Made by a program: the position numbers and the translations under genes. Of a stretch of DNA of 25,014 nt, positions 1 to 13,868 are shown piece by piece. Each line of letters starts with the position of its first letter. The stretch's first letter is position 1. Below the pieces are notes generated by a model. It saw only the letters and a program-made list of their open reading frames with translations. It ran no database searches and was not told where the DNA came from. This stretch comes from Bigelowiella natans CCMP2755 (taxonomy: Eukaryota; Cercozoa; Chlorarachniophyceae), in the NCBI GenBank assembly GCA_000320545.1, contig ADNK01001293.1, positions 1 to 25,014 of the forward strand, written 5' to 3'.

Positions 1-2
<2 letters not shown>

Positions 3-62
<60 letters not shown>
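3..62. repeat. (TA)n microsatellite
   Basis: An uninterrupted TA dinucleotide run of about 60 bases opens the window. It may continue to the left. Length is likely polymorphic or assembly-limited. Confidence 0.97.
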
Positions 63-65
<3 letters not shown>

Positions 66-325
66 CTTGGTGGAAACGAAGAAGAAGTTTTGGAGGAGGA
101 AAGCGTATTTCATCCGCAGCACTAGTTTCCTTGCACACAAGTCAGCTACGACAGGTGCTATCAGTGTGTATAGAAGGGGGTTGGGGAGGGGGGGGAGGAG
201 TATAGATATTTTTACCCGAGCGAAGGAGAAAATCGGGCTAATCCCTGGAGCATCTACATCAGAGGACAACAATTAATCAAACAGCGGAAGATCAAGAAAG
301 GTGGCCGACAATAAACATGGGTTAC

Positions 326-484
326 CCTGAAGGAGAGGGGGCGCGAATCTCGTTGCTGACGCTCCGACACCTGCTCTTCTTTATCCTCCCTGACCGGCCG
401 AGCATAGAGGCGGCGTGCAAGGCGGACCCCGCAGAGCAGCGCCACCGCCCCACCCGCGGCTGCTACGACGAGGCGGACGCTCAT
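326..484 (-). CDS. possible first exon of a leftward gene with an N-terminal membrane segment
   Basis: On the minus strand an ATG at 484-482 opens 53 codons that end, in phase 0, at a GTAACC donor (325-324). The peptide starts MSVRLVVAAAGGAVALLCG, one hydrophobic helix of about 16 residues, followed by an Arg-rich stretch (RLARRLYARPVRE) and a charged Glu/Gln/Arg segment. This looks like a signal anchor or an organelle-targeting start. A second exon could begin after the TGATGTAG acceptor near 257 (MLQGLARFSPSLG) and end at a GTAAAAA donor near 212, but continuation is lost in the terminal TA repeat. I do not recognise the family. The G+C-rich composition of 340-480 differs from the flanks, which supports coding. 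It could equally be a chance ORF. Confidence 0.3.
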
Positions 485-1625
485 GCCGACCTTTGATACG
501 TGGAAAGGGGAATGGAAGCCGACGCATAGGAAATTACATGCCGTTTTATCCCTGCGACAACCCATGATGCATCGTGTTGTGAGACTTGTTCGTTTCCTCC
601 TGTATTTATCGAGGGCGGCTTGATTTTATGTTAACTAATTCTATAAATTGGCAAAAAGATGCCATTCAGTGATTGCTTAAGTCTGGTATCCAATGTCTTC
701 TCCACACATTCCAGCCAAAGGCTATTTCGATGAAAAAGTCACCTTGGTCCACAAATAATTGTGCAAAACTGCACGTAAATCCAGATCTATTTCTTATTTT
801 GTAATTTTATTCATGCGACTTAATGTGACTGAAATCTAACCTGTAGATTGTTATTTGCTTACAATTCACTGCGACTAATCAAGCACAGGGGCCTGTGCTC
901 ACTGCAGTAATTTGTGGCGCAAATTTAAGACTTGTTTCTTACGAATACTTGTCAGCTTCTAAATGGACACACACACACACAAAAAGCGACAGATTCGTCT
1001 GTAATCCATGTTAATAATGATAAAATTGCAGGCCGATTTTCTCAGCATATTAGCTCATAACGTTACTCAGCTGCGAAAAGAGCGCCGCAGCCGCATTGTC
1101 GTGCTGAGTGAGTGATTTTGAGACTCATCCTGCAAAGACATGTGAGCTGAGACTAGTGAAACACCGTCGTTTTGTCCGCTTACTGCACCGAAAATGACTA
1201 GAAATCATCCGAAATGGCTCGTTGGGCGGGACCTCCAAATACCTTCGTCGAACGGGCACCTAAAAGAATATCTGCCGGAAATGGAGAAACGCAGTCTTCG
1301 TTCCTCGAAACAAATCGAAAGTTATTCGAATTGACCCGAAATGGCTCTCTGGTTCATCTTATGTCGCCTTTGCTAAAGATTAGGTCTTCATTCTCATATT
1401 CTCACCAGTCTTGTTAGCTCTTTCTAAAGTGGCCGAGGAGAATACTCGTAGGAAGCTTAGCAGCTGCCGATCAGATATCACATTGTCGCACGAAGGAGAC
1501 TCTCTGCCATTCTCGTTGCCGATTGTAATTTTGATAGCTATACTTGATCTGTGGTCTACCTGCAGGCATCATTATTCATTATCTACCACCACCTCACCAT
1601 TCTCACCATTGGAATCAAGGATTCG
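485..1625. other. intergenic region, no gene seen
   Basis: About 1.1 kb of moderately AT-rich DNA between the possible leftward exon and the secreted-protein gene; it should hold both promoters. Visible items: a short (CA)n at 967-980 and a 12-base direct repeat CCGAAATGGCTC at 1209-1220 and 1336-1347. The short ORFs here start with non-ATG codons or have no protein-like character. Confidence 0.6.
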
Positions 1626-4546
1626 ATGTTGGCTCTGCTCGCACTTTCTCATTTTCTGACGCCTATCCAGGCTCTGCAGAATCTAGAAAGGAGTCAAATA
1701 AAGCTCGACGGAATCAACACGGCGAAAAGTTCTGAGCCGTTGCTTCTTAACCCATCTCTCCCAGAATCCGTGCTGGGCCACCCAAAGATGCCACCCCCTT
1801 TTTTGGGTATTTCTGAGCTTTACAGTCGATCCAAGAAAGATGAGCAAGAGAGCGAACACAGAGGCGCTTACAGCTTCAACTTCGAAGGGAAAGATGGAGT
1901 TCGGCTGACACTTCAGTATGATGGTGAAATCCAGAAAGGTAATAAAATTGTTTCTCTTGACAAACTGAAAGGAATCAAGCCAGAATCCACTGTGCGAGCC
2001 AATCCTAACGGGGATGAAAGGTATGACAAATCGTATGCCGATGATGTTCAGTGGAATTCGTTGATGTGTTGTTATTTTGATTGAATATACTTGCATCTTA
2101 TATTAGGGTTGAAGTTCACTTTCAAATTCCATCTCTCGCAGCTGCCCTAGTCCAAAAACTCAATATCCGCGAGAGCGACCGTTATTCTTCTGTCTATGTC
2201 ACTGGAGGAATGCATTGGGGTAGTCAACATCCATCTTCAAAAGATCCGAGACCGTTGCTTCTTGACCTATCTCAAGCTTCTCTTAAGGATTCGCGCGTAG
2301 TTATAACCGGGAAGCCTGTACAGTATCAGCAAATCTTCAAAAATCTAAATTTAACTTTCACAACGAATGCTTTCACCCCGAAGATAAATCCCAAAACTGA
2401 TGGGAAAACCACCGCAAAATCGATGCCTAGCTCAAATTTACTACATCATTCCGAGGCCGAGGTCGACAATGCTGCTGCTACTTCAACAAATGGTCAAGGT
2501 CAATGTATATGGCAGAAAAACTGGAAGGATGCGCACGGTTATACTTGCGATAGTTGGGCAGGACATTCCTGCATCAAAAGTTGGACAAATGGTAACAGTT
2601 GGCGTTACAGCGCTGAGCAGATGCAAGACGTGAGAAATCACTGTCCCCAATGCAATGCATGTAACTATCCTGCGGGGTGCACAGACACGCCAAACTTCAA
2701 AGATGTACATGGTTATTCTTGCAAGGAATGGAATGGTTATTCTTGTGATCCCTACTCGATTTCCAACTGGCGTTATACAGAACAAAATGTTCGCGATGTT
2801 TTGAAAAACTGCAAAATAGAATGTGGGACATGCAGTGGAATGCCCAACTTTCAGCCGTCATGGTTTGAGACCATTGCAAATACTGTTGCTGGTTACGTAA
2901 AGAATGCATATCAATCTGTGGTTGGGCAAGAAATATCAAACCTTATGGAAGAAGGCAAGATTATTTGGAACATTGCAAAGCTTGCGGTGACAGGAAATCT
3001 CAATGTGGACCGTCCACATCTTCGGCACACGTGCTGGGAGTGGAACTATGACTGTTTGAAGGGCGAGTCAAAGAATGAAGTGTTCACTTTCGACACAGCT
3101 GCTCAGCTCCGATGCGAAAACTGTTACATCAAGTCTGAATTTAATCTGGCCTTCAAGGTGGATATTGCGGAATACGTATTGAAGAATCTTCTTCTTGAGG
3201 GAACTGGAGATCTTGATATGAACTTCGACGTAAAAGCTGATTTTAAAGGCAGCTACGATAAAAATTCAGATACATTGATTGCAAAGTCGCTAATTGGAGA
3301 TCAGCAGTTTTTCATTGATGTGTTGGGCATTCCCATCTATATCCAAATGAAAGTTCCTTTGAAGATAGGCTCCAGTACCCAGGTCGATTCTCAGCTCAGC
3401 ATGTATGCTAAAGCGAGGGCCAGTGGACATATTCACTCTGGATTTCAGTACTCTCAGGATAAGGGTTTATCCTTCTTTAACCCGAGTCCACAAATTCAGC
3501 ATAGTGGAAGCTTCGATGCTCAGGAATCTGTAAACTTTGCGGGTGAAGTTCACCTATTGCCTGTGGTCAGGTACTCAGTCTATTCGTTAGCTGAGCTTAA
3601 CATTGGCTTTAAGACTGGCGTCGTTTTTTCTCTCGAGAAAGCAACTGATAGACAACATCCTTGCTACAAAAGTTTTCCCAATTTAATCAACACGTATGCT
3701 TCAGCAAATGCAGCCCTCTCAATGACCGTCTCAGGGGGGCTCGATGTAAATTGGGGAATACTAAAGTACAAGAAGCTTACCAAACCTAATGTCATCTTCC
3801 ACCAAATGTACCCCATCTACCAACATTGTTGGGGGTGGTACAAGAATCAATTGTTGCTAAATGAAGACTCGCAGAAAAAGGATGTGATCCTTCAGCAATC
3901 AAAGACGAATTTCGAACCAAAAGGAATTGTACGTGGGCAAATTTATCATGGAAGTTTCCATGTCAACGAACAATGCAAAGATGATTTTATGCCTTCAGGG
4001 CAACTCACCATTTTTGTGAAATCAGTCGATTACGGGAGAAACACAACCAAATGCCCTGACAGTTCCTTGTTTATCGTTACCGCAACTGACAGCACGGAGC
4101 CCAATCATCCTAGTCCTCACGCCTGCATGAATGCGAGAGAGATTCAAGTCAAATTTGAAGAAAGGAAGGGTTCCGACAGATGCACAATGCATTTTGACTT
4201 GCCGTCTTCTTCAGAAGCAAACAAGTTCTGTACCAAAGAAGAAGAAAAGAAATCTCGTTGCAACAATTTTCCAATACTTGCTGGAAGCGCTGATTCGGAC
4301 TTCAGCACCATACGACTACATGATGAACATTTACGCGCTGATGGAGCAGACTGTGTGCGTGGGCATCTGTATCGAAAGAAGGACAAGGTGGTGAAGGATG
4401 ATCTCACCGCTCTCAATAAATTGTCTAATGAAACTGGCCATGGAACTGGTCATGTGTGCGCAGAAATTAAAAAACGAGGGTACTGTTTCGACGCTGATGT
4501 GTCAGAGTGCTGTGCTGCCACATGTGGGCTCGATGAATTTTGGTAA
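1626..4546 (+). CDS. secreted Cys-rich protein with tandem ShKT-like modules
   Basis: Two exons, 1626-2020 and 2107-4546, joined across an 86-nt intron (donor AAAG/GTATGA, acceptor TATATTAG) give 944 residues. The intron is required because the frame changes; the join restores an Arg codon (AG+G) and reads on as VEVHFQIPSLAAALVQ. The chosen ATG gives a signal peptide (MLALLALSHFLTPIQA). Residues about 265-374 hold two tandem six-Cys modules with spacing C-x13-C-x7-C-x21/23-C-x2/3-C-x2-C and the shared words HGY(T/S)C and WRY, matching the ShKT pattern (C..W..G..C...C..TC..C). Residues about 916-940 end in a third, shorter Cys cluster (CAEIKKRGYCF...CCAATCG) like a ShKT C-terminal half. The central 250 residues alternate polar and hydrophobic positions and look like an extended beta-rich domain with a CENC pair; I do not recognise it firmly. 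Such proteins are extracellular, binding or matrix-like. No enzymatic motif is seen. Confidence 0.9.
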
Positions 4547-4615
4547 GCAATCTTTCTCAACTAGACGCCTTAGTATTTTCACCCTTGCTACGAAGTGAAA
4601 CAAATGGCGGAGTTG

Positions 4616-4621
4616 AATAAA
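4616..4621 (+). terminator. polyadenylation signal AATAAA
   Basis: A canonical AATAAA lies 69 bases after the stop codon of the secreted Cys-rich gene, the right place for its 3' end. Confidence 0.6.
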
Positions 4622-5142
4622 ATCGTAAGAGACTATGAGATGGATGTTGCTTGTCTACATCACAGACATTGCTGCATCCATGTCACATCGTCTCTATCTG
4701 CTAGCTTGTCATATTTTTGATTTTGGCGTTTGCAAGTGTTGACAACAATGGAACCTAAGTCTAACGGAACACGCAAAACCCTTTGGACTAGACTTGCTTC
4801 GCTTGATGACTAAATGGAGAACCATACATGAACTCCATTGGAGACGTAAATAAGACCAGACATGCTGCGCGCCCGCTTCAATCTAGCAATGATGAGAATT
4901 GTGCCTCACTGTACGCTGTCTCGTGCATGCCTACTTCACAAATTGTACGCATCCAATGCGCAATCGCTCAAAAAATGAGCCGGATCTAGCAGTTTTTTGT
5001 TGCTAATTGTCATGCCCAGATTTGTGCGGGGACACATGGACACAAATTGAGCTGTGCAGTCATGCGCGTAGCTAGGCTAGAGTTCAGATGAAATTTATTG
5101 AGTTTGTGCTGCATGCATGCATGCACCATGCACATGCACACA

Positions 5143-5145
<3 letters not shown>

Positions 5146-5178
<33 letters not shown>
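5146..5178. repeat. (CA)n microsatellite
   Basis: About 33 bases of CA, inside the first palindrome-rich island. Confidence 0.95.
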
Positions 5179-5181
<3 letters not shown>

Positions 5182-5907
5182 GACACGTACTATCTAGACT
5201 ATGGACATGTACATCCTACACGTACGTGCACTATAGCATGCACAACAAGTGCAGCGATGCACATCCAGCATGAATACATGATGGATGCTAGCTAGCATGT
5301 TCTACATGCAACATGTGCATGGCAAGCAAGCAAGTCTAAATGCAAGCCAGCAAGTGAAGCGATGCAGGCCGGCATGGAGCATGCCAGAATGATGCACCCA
5401 TACACATGCAAAACAGACGCGTTTGCGCTTCGACGAATCAACAACGTTTCGCAAGAATTATGCAAATGACCGCACAGCCATCGAACCAAAAATGCGCATC
5501 ATTTTTCTTTTCCCGCCGTCAGATGGCGACTGCATTTACATGTAGTAGGCAGGGGGGGTACAAAGGTATTTTGTATGCTTTGTCACGTTAAATTTGCTAG
5601 ATGTAGTCGCCTATCACAGTGTAATGTGGAAGCACAAAAGTAAAGTTACGGCTATGTTGCATGAGCAGGCCGGGCGATCGATCCCTACTTCTGAACTGAG
5701 TTGTACTGTATAACAACAGTGTGAAGATGGATAGAAAGCCCTTCCCTTGGTCAGCAGCGCTCGAACAAAATTTCTAAAAGATTCATTTGGAATGGGTAAC
5801 TACGTACCAGAAAACTCGGATGCACATCTATCTTCAAAGTAGGAAAATTTTGCATATGGTAACACACGAAGAAATGACACACAAACCCATATAATACGGG
5901 ACGTTAT

Positions 5908-5908
<1 letters not shown>

Positions 5909-5979
<71 letters not shown>
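5909..5979. repeat. compound (CA)n(TA)n microsatellite
   Basis: CA run 5909-5940 followed at once by a TA run about 5947-5979 and a short TGTGTATATA tail. It sits about 65 bases past the 3' end of the lipase gene. Confidence 0.95.
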
Positions 5980-5981
<2 letters not shown>

Positions 5982-6044
5982 GTGTATATATAATTTCAAA
6001 TTTCGGGACTCGGTTGTTGGAAATCCTCACGACGGAGGAGCGCA

Positions 6045-7073
6045 TTAAAGCTTACAGCCGATATAGTTACTGATGAAATGGAAGCCTAGGTAGAACAAGT
6101 GGTCCGTCAACGTGAGATCCACTATGTTGCTGTCGGAGCATTTGAGATCTTCTCCGCTACCATCGCACACCGTATGCTCCCCTCGAGAGTCCCTGGGGTA
6201 ATACACCTCTACTGGAACATGCGTGAAGCCGCCGATGGGGCCGGAGCCGCTGGTGGGTAGGTGCGGCACAGGGTCATGAGAGTGTGTTATGCGGAAGTGC
6301 GGCTTGCCTTGAGTGAATTTCGAGACGTACCACTTAGCGAATACGTCGTTCCCAACCCGAGGCTGCCCATAAGTGAATACCATATCAGCAGGATATCCTG
6401 CTAGGGCCAGATCAACCACCGCGTGCACGGCCACGGCGCCGCCTAAGCTATGTCCGGTTACGACGGTCTTTGCAGCGGGGTGCTTCATCTTCAAACCCGC
6501 AACGGCTTCGCGGATCTTCTTCTGGACGGCTTTGTATGTGTAGTAGAATCCTCGGTCGACCTTGCATCCTTGCGGGCACCCCGCCGCCATGTAGTCGTTG
6601 GGCGAGATAGCGAAGAAATTGAGGTCGTCGATCCAGTTTTGAATCGAGGCGGGGTCCGTTCCTGATATGGAGACTACGATTGTGCCGTTACGACCGTGGT
6701 TTGGATCGAAGGCCACGAATCCGTTGCAATCCGTGGCGAACAAGCCTTTGTCCGACACAACCGTCGCGGTGACATCGGGATACTTCTTGCATACAGCACA
6801 GTCCCACTTCTCAACGCCGTGGCCCAAGGTACCGGCACAGTATGCGGCCCCTGAAAAGTCCACGAATCGCATTGCCTCACTCTCGTTGTAGGCAGCGAGG
6901 GAGCTGCCGGATGATTCCCGTGCTGCAGTGTTTTGGGCGGGGTAGGAAATCTCGGATTGCTCATCGACGCTCTGTTTCTGTTGCCCCTGCTGGGAGACGA
7001 AGATGCTCGCGCTCGTCACGAAAATCGCAACTATCATTACGCGAGATATAAGTCTTAACTGATCCCCGTCCAT
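6045..7073 (-). CDS. class 3 (fungal-type) triacylglycerol lipase, membrane-anchored or secreted
   Basis: One open frame of 342 residues without an intron. It is an alpha/beta-hydrolase of the lipase class 3 family, which hydrolyses ester bonds of acylglycerols or related lipids. The nucleophile elbow GHSLGG places the catalytic Ser at 209; the rest of the triad fits Asp267 (HSHDPVPHLP) and His325 (LTDHLFYLG). The oxyanion strand TIVVSISGTD (131-140) and the FTYGQPRVGND motif (233-243) are classical for the family. Residues about 11-27 (RVMIVAIFVTSASIFV) form an N-terminal hydrophobic segment, a signal peptide or anchor, so the enzyme is probably secretory or lumenal; paired Cys residues (92/95, 166/170) agree. 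The ATG at 7073 is the first in frame; upstream extension has only a TTG. The Ser/Thr/Gln-rich stretch 28-60 is probably a linker. Molecular substrate is not predictable. Confidence 0.95.
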   Translation of the reverse strand: MDGDQLRLISRVMIVAIFVTSASIFVSQQGQQKQSVDEQSEISYPAQNTAARESSGSSLAAYNESEAMRFVDFSGAAYCAGTLGHGVEKWDCAVCKKYPDVTATVVSDKGLFATDCNGFVAFDPNHGRNGTIVVSISGTDPASIQNWIDDLNFFAISPNDYMAAGCPQGCKVDRGFYYTYKAVQKKIREAVAGLKMKHPAAKTVVTGHSLGGAVAVHAVVDLALAGYPADMVFTYGQPRVGNDVFAKWYVSKFTQGKPHFRITHSHDPVPHLPTSGSGPIGGFTHVPVEVYYPRDSRGEHTVCDGSGEDLKCSDSNIVDLTLTDHLFYLGFHFISNYIGCKL

Positions 7074-7829
7074 GGTTCGAGGGTGCTGATGTTGTGGCAG
7101 GAGGTGGGGAGGGTGGTAGATGGGATCCTCGTGCCGGTTTTCCAATCCGGCCAAAAGAGTCGACCTAGATTGGAAAGCCCAAAAAAAAAAAAGAAGAGGA
7201 ATCAAGATGGTGAGAAATACCCTCGATTAAATATTGACTAACTTTGCTACGACCGTAGATCTAGCACATCATCGTTTGGAGAACTCGATACTCTCACATT
7301 GATTGAAAAAAAAAACCCACGAAATATTATCGATTCCCGGATGTCGTCGGTAGATCACAATTCTGAACCGAACATTTGATGGATTTCGCCTTCCTTTTCT
7401 GGTTTTCTGAGGCTACTGACGTTACTCGTCGTTACTTACGGCATTGCGCTCGTCATGTCAGCTTCCGAGTCCAAATTAGAGCTCGCTTTGCACGTGCGGT
7501 GATTATTCTCTTCAAGGATTCTTGACATTAAATTAGGATATCAAGGAGTTAAGGGGACCGCCATTGCAATGCCCGGTAGTAACTACCCAAAGTTAAAAGG
7601 GCCCTAAGAGGGTTTCAGAACAAGAATCGTCGGAATCCAAGAAAATCCCGGTCAAACTTCTAGCGAATGCAGCTTCCCTATGTTGATTTTCTCCTAATTC
7701 TCGGGTTCACTCTAACGATTTCTAATAATAAAAATGCGTTTCTTGTTCTGAAATAATCTGTGTACTTGCGTCTGCTAGATTATATCTCGAGATACTTTGT
7801 GCACTCGCGTGCGGGTACATGTGCGTGTT

Positions 7830-7867
<38 letters not shown>

Positions 7868-8063
7868 GTTTGTGTTTGTGCTTGTGTTCGTATCTGTTTG
7901 TGTGTATCTGTGTGAGTGAGACTTGTGGTTCACTCGCGCGTGTGCCCTGTGGCGATAGTGAATCCTAGACGATTTCGCTGTTAACCAGAGCTGAACACGC
8001 AAAATGATAATGATGATGATCATCTGAAAATATACTCCAGAATCAAACTCTTTTACGACAAGA
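7074..8063. other. divergent promoter region between lipase and EF-hand gene
   Basis: About 1 kb separating divergent genes. It holds an A-run at 7181-7192, one diverged arm of the short inverted-repeat family near 7629-7653 (CGGAATCCAAGAAAATCCCGG), a (GT)n at 7831-7865 and no believable coding exon. No clear TATA box was found for either gene. Confidence 0.55.
7831..7865. repeat. (GT)n microsatellite
   Basis: About 35 bases of GT, about 200 bases upstream of the EF-hand gene's first ATG. Confidence 0.95.
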
Positions 8064-11498
<3,435 letters not shown>

Positions 11499-11687
11499 GA
11501 CACAATTCGATGAAATTGGATTGGTTGCTCTCTCCCAATTCTCGCACCTAGCTAGCTAGTCAGCTAGCATGCCATGGCGTGAGGATTGGATGAAATCAAT
11601 CAATTTGCGACCCATCCATGTGCCCAGTTTGGAATTCAAAATCCCAGTGTGGATCCATGATGAACATGGCATTGGGATGTGCATGAT

Positions 11688-11843
11688 TGTGCACATGCAT
11701 GTTCCATTGCGTTGTCCACAACAATGGACATCTGGACGTGCGGCAACGTGATGCGCACATTGCATTGCGTTGTCCAGTTGTCCACAATGTCGGACTTTCG
11801 ACGCATCGGCATGTGCATGTTGTGCACGTTGCATTGCATTGTC
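11688..11843. repeat. imperfect tandem repeat, three units of about 60-70 bases
   Basis: Units share GTGCAC/GCGCAC followed by TTGCATTGCGTTGTCC; the GTTGTCC-type core recurs at about 11711, 11769 and 11838. Confidence 0.6.
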
Positions 11844-12091
11844 TGCAATTCGTTGGGAAATGCGTGCATCGGCCGTGCTGCTGCCAAGAAGACAGTTCTC
11901 CTGCTGCGTCTTTGCTGAAGTTGAGAGTGCATCCTTTCCCTCTGTGCACTTGGTTCTTGAGTCGTGTGATGTGATCCTTTCATCTTTCGTCGTCTCCAGC
12001 GGCCTTTCCGCTGCGTTGACGCCTTCGTCTTCATCTTCCTCATCGGAAAACTTCCCCAATTGGACCCGCATTCACACACACATGCACACAC

Positions 12092-12098
<7 letters not shown>

Positions 12099-12134
<36 letters not shown>
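12099..12134. repeat. (GA)n microsatellite
   Basis: About 36 bases of GA after a CA-rich lead-in. Confidence 0.95.
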
Positions 12135-12138
<4 letters not shown>

Positions 12139-12749
12139 AACATCATTTTGTTTTTCATGCAGAAGCAGACTGCGGCATTTCGATCCATTTGCGGGACTTT
12201 TGCGTTTTCACACACAGCCTTGCTAGCTTGGTGCACGTGTGGGTGAAATGCACGGACAAACAGATCACACGTTGCAAAGGACGTGTGTGCAAAACTGCAC
12301 ATGTTCGCACGTGCGCACGCTGCATGGCCTTCAATGACTGTGGATTTGCGCACCCCCCACTCCTCAAGCTCGTCATCAATTCCACCATCAATGATGGAGT
12401 CAGCATGCACAAGTGCGGGTGTCGCACATTGTCGCATTGTCTGGATTCCAGGTTCTGTGCATGATGGCATCAAATTGGTGAAGATGGCCATGCGCGTGGA
12501 CACGAAAGCACAGTGGCACACGACCGCGCGTGCTAGCGTGCGCGCTGACATGGCGCAGTGGGGCGCAGCTAGCGCAGGGACTTTCGGCTCTGCCAGCTAG
12601 CCAGTCCACGCCAGTGACCACAGTGACCACTGGGAGGGAGGCAGGGACTGCAGCCGAAATTCCCTCACGAGTCACTCACGAGTGATTCATGCTGCGTTTC
12701 GCACTTTGCAAACATCACGACACGTTTTGGAAATGTGGTCATCATCAAA

Positions 12750-12777
12750 TTCATTCATTCATTCATTCATTCATTCT
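12750..12777. repeat. (ATTC)n tetranucleotide repeat
   Basis: Six to seven units of ATTC in tandem. Confidence 0.9.
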
Positions 12778-13800
12778 GCTGCACCATGCTGGCATGGTGG
12801 CTGGGAACTGCTCCACTCATCCATTCATTCGATCTGTGCGAAAGGCGCTCTCGCGCGTGTCATTTGTTCTTCCCCCGCCAATGAGAGCTGCGTGCGAACG
12901 CTTGTTTCATGATGGACGCACAACGCAATGTGTTGGTGTGACACATGGTGATGCATGCGAGCATGCGCTGTCTAGCTGTGCACACAACATTGCTGTGTCC
13001 GTCATGTTCCCAATTGATTGTGCAATGAGCATTGACATCGACAAAGAAGTGGCCACGTGCACGCATGCTGGCATGCAAAGATTTGTGAAGTGGGCGCGAG
13101 GGAGCCGTGCTCCATGCCAGCATGCATCGCTCCATGCATCGCGCGTGCTAGCGTCAGCGAGCTAAATCCAGAGGTCTAGGCTTGTGGCATTGCTTCCGGC
13201 ATGCTAGCATGCAATGAGGAAAGCGATAGCAGCTGCAATCATGCTAGAGCGGGTATGGCCTAGCTAGAAACTGGAGAGAACACATACAGTTGCCGCAAGA
13301 CATGTCACAAGATGACCGTCTGACGTGCTCTCATGTGCAATGTGGGACAGCAGTGCTATGAAAGGGATGCATTCATGAGGATTCTAGAATTGCGGATGCT
13401 GCAGAGCATGATGTAACTTACTGATCAGCGAATCAGACTAGCAGAGTCTTTTTGGTGATCATCCTCTTTTTTAATTTGTTTAAATAATGTTTTCACACAC
13501 AGTTTAAATGTCTTATGCCATTGAACGGCAGACCGCAAATGATGTAATATTTAAGCAAATCTACGATGAGAAATACTTCTTCCAATGTTTGTGGATTGAT
13601 ATGGATTTCTCGAATTCACTCTGCTGAACCTCACATTCAATCGTACTCGGTACGCCTGCGCCTAACACATATGAAAGTATAATATATATCATACAAATAC
13701 ATTATTGGTTGAATCTTCTTCTCTGAAGACTGAAGAAAACTGATGATACAGCACAAATATAGAAATAACATTTTTTTTGAAAAAGTCTGCATGAATCTTA

Positions 13801-13806
13801 TTTATT
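13801..13806 (-). terminator. polyadenylation signal AATAAA (minus strand)
   Basis: AATAAA read on the minus strand, about 63 bases after the proposed stop codon of the VID27-family gene. It supports ending that gene in exon 16 rather than splicing on. Confidence 0.55.
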
Positions 13807-13868
13807 GGCGAGGCGGGTCGATTCGAATTGCCAGGAACAAAATATGCATCCGTCTCCAGAACCTAGAA

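Larger units (their letters stand above)
4622..6044. other. intergenic region, palindrome-rich, no gene seen
   Basis: About 1.4 kb between convergent genes (secreted protein and lipase). The part 5050-5420 is dense in GCATGC, ATGCAT, CATG and CTAG words (for example GCATGCATGCATGC near 5111 and GCTAGCTAGCATG near 5287). Short ORFs in it are by-products of the repeats. The rest, 5420-5900, is plain AT-rich sequence in which I see nothing. Confidence 0.6.
11499..13800. other. gene-free, palindrome-rich intergenic region
   Basis: About 2.3 kb between the convergent EF-hand and VID27-family genes. From 11540 to about 13260 it is dense in CATG, TGCA, GCATGC, CTAGCTAG and GTGCAC words and relatively G+C-rich; 13260-13800 is ordinary AT-rich sequence. 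Long ORFs exist on both strands (for example 11556-12071 minus, 12689-13165 plus) but they are rich in Cys, His and Met from the repeated TGCA/CATG words and have no family likeness. I see no supported gene. Confidence 0.6.

Noticed and set aside
67-276. Plus-strand frame of 69 codons after the TA repeat
   Set aside because: Begins with a non-ATG codon, is Arg/Lys/Gly-rich by composition and shows no splice logic or family likeness.
4543-4565. The stop codon of the secreted gene lies in a perfect donor (GGTAAGC) followed 20 bases later by CTAG, like a 22-nt mini-intron
   Set aside because: Removing it creates TGA at the junction, so the protein end would be unchanged; 22 nt is far shorter than any other intron here.
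7074-7205. N-terminal extension of the lipase by 44 residues
   Set aside because: The frame is open but starts with TTG; the first ATG is at 7073 and is followed by a good hydrophobic segment.
11556-12071. Minus-strand frame of 171 codons with an acidic start (MRVQLGKFSDEEDEDEG)
   Set aside because: The first 60 residues look protein-like, but the rest is Cys/His/Met-rich translation of TGCA/CATG repeats; no splice partner or homologue recognised. Worth a transcript check only.
12072-12551. Minus-strand frame of 159 codons
   Set aside because: Ends in translated (GA)n and is otherwise palindrome-word translation.
12689-13165. Plus-strand frame of 158 codons
   Set aside because: Includes the translated (ATTC)n repeat (IHSFIHSF) and high Cys/His content from repeated words.
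13815-13835. GATTCGAA word resembling a tRNA B box
   Set aside because: No A box or acceptor stem can be folded around it; it lies in the 3' region of the VID27-family gene.
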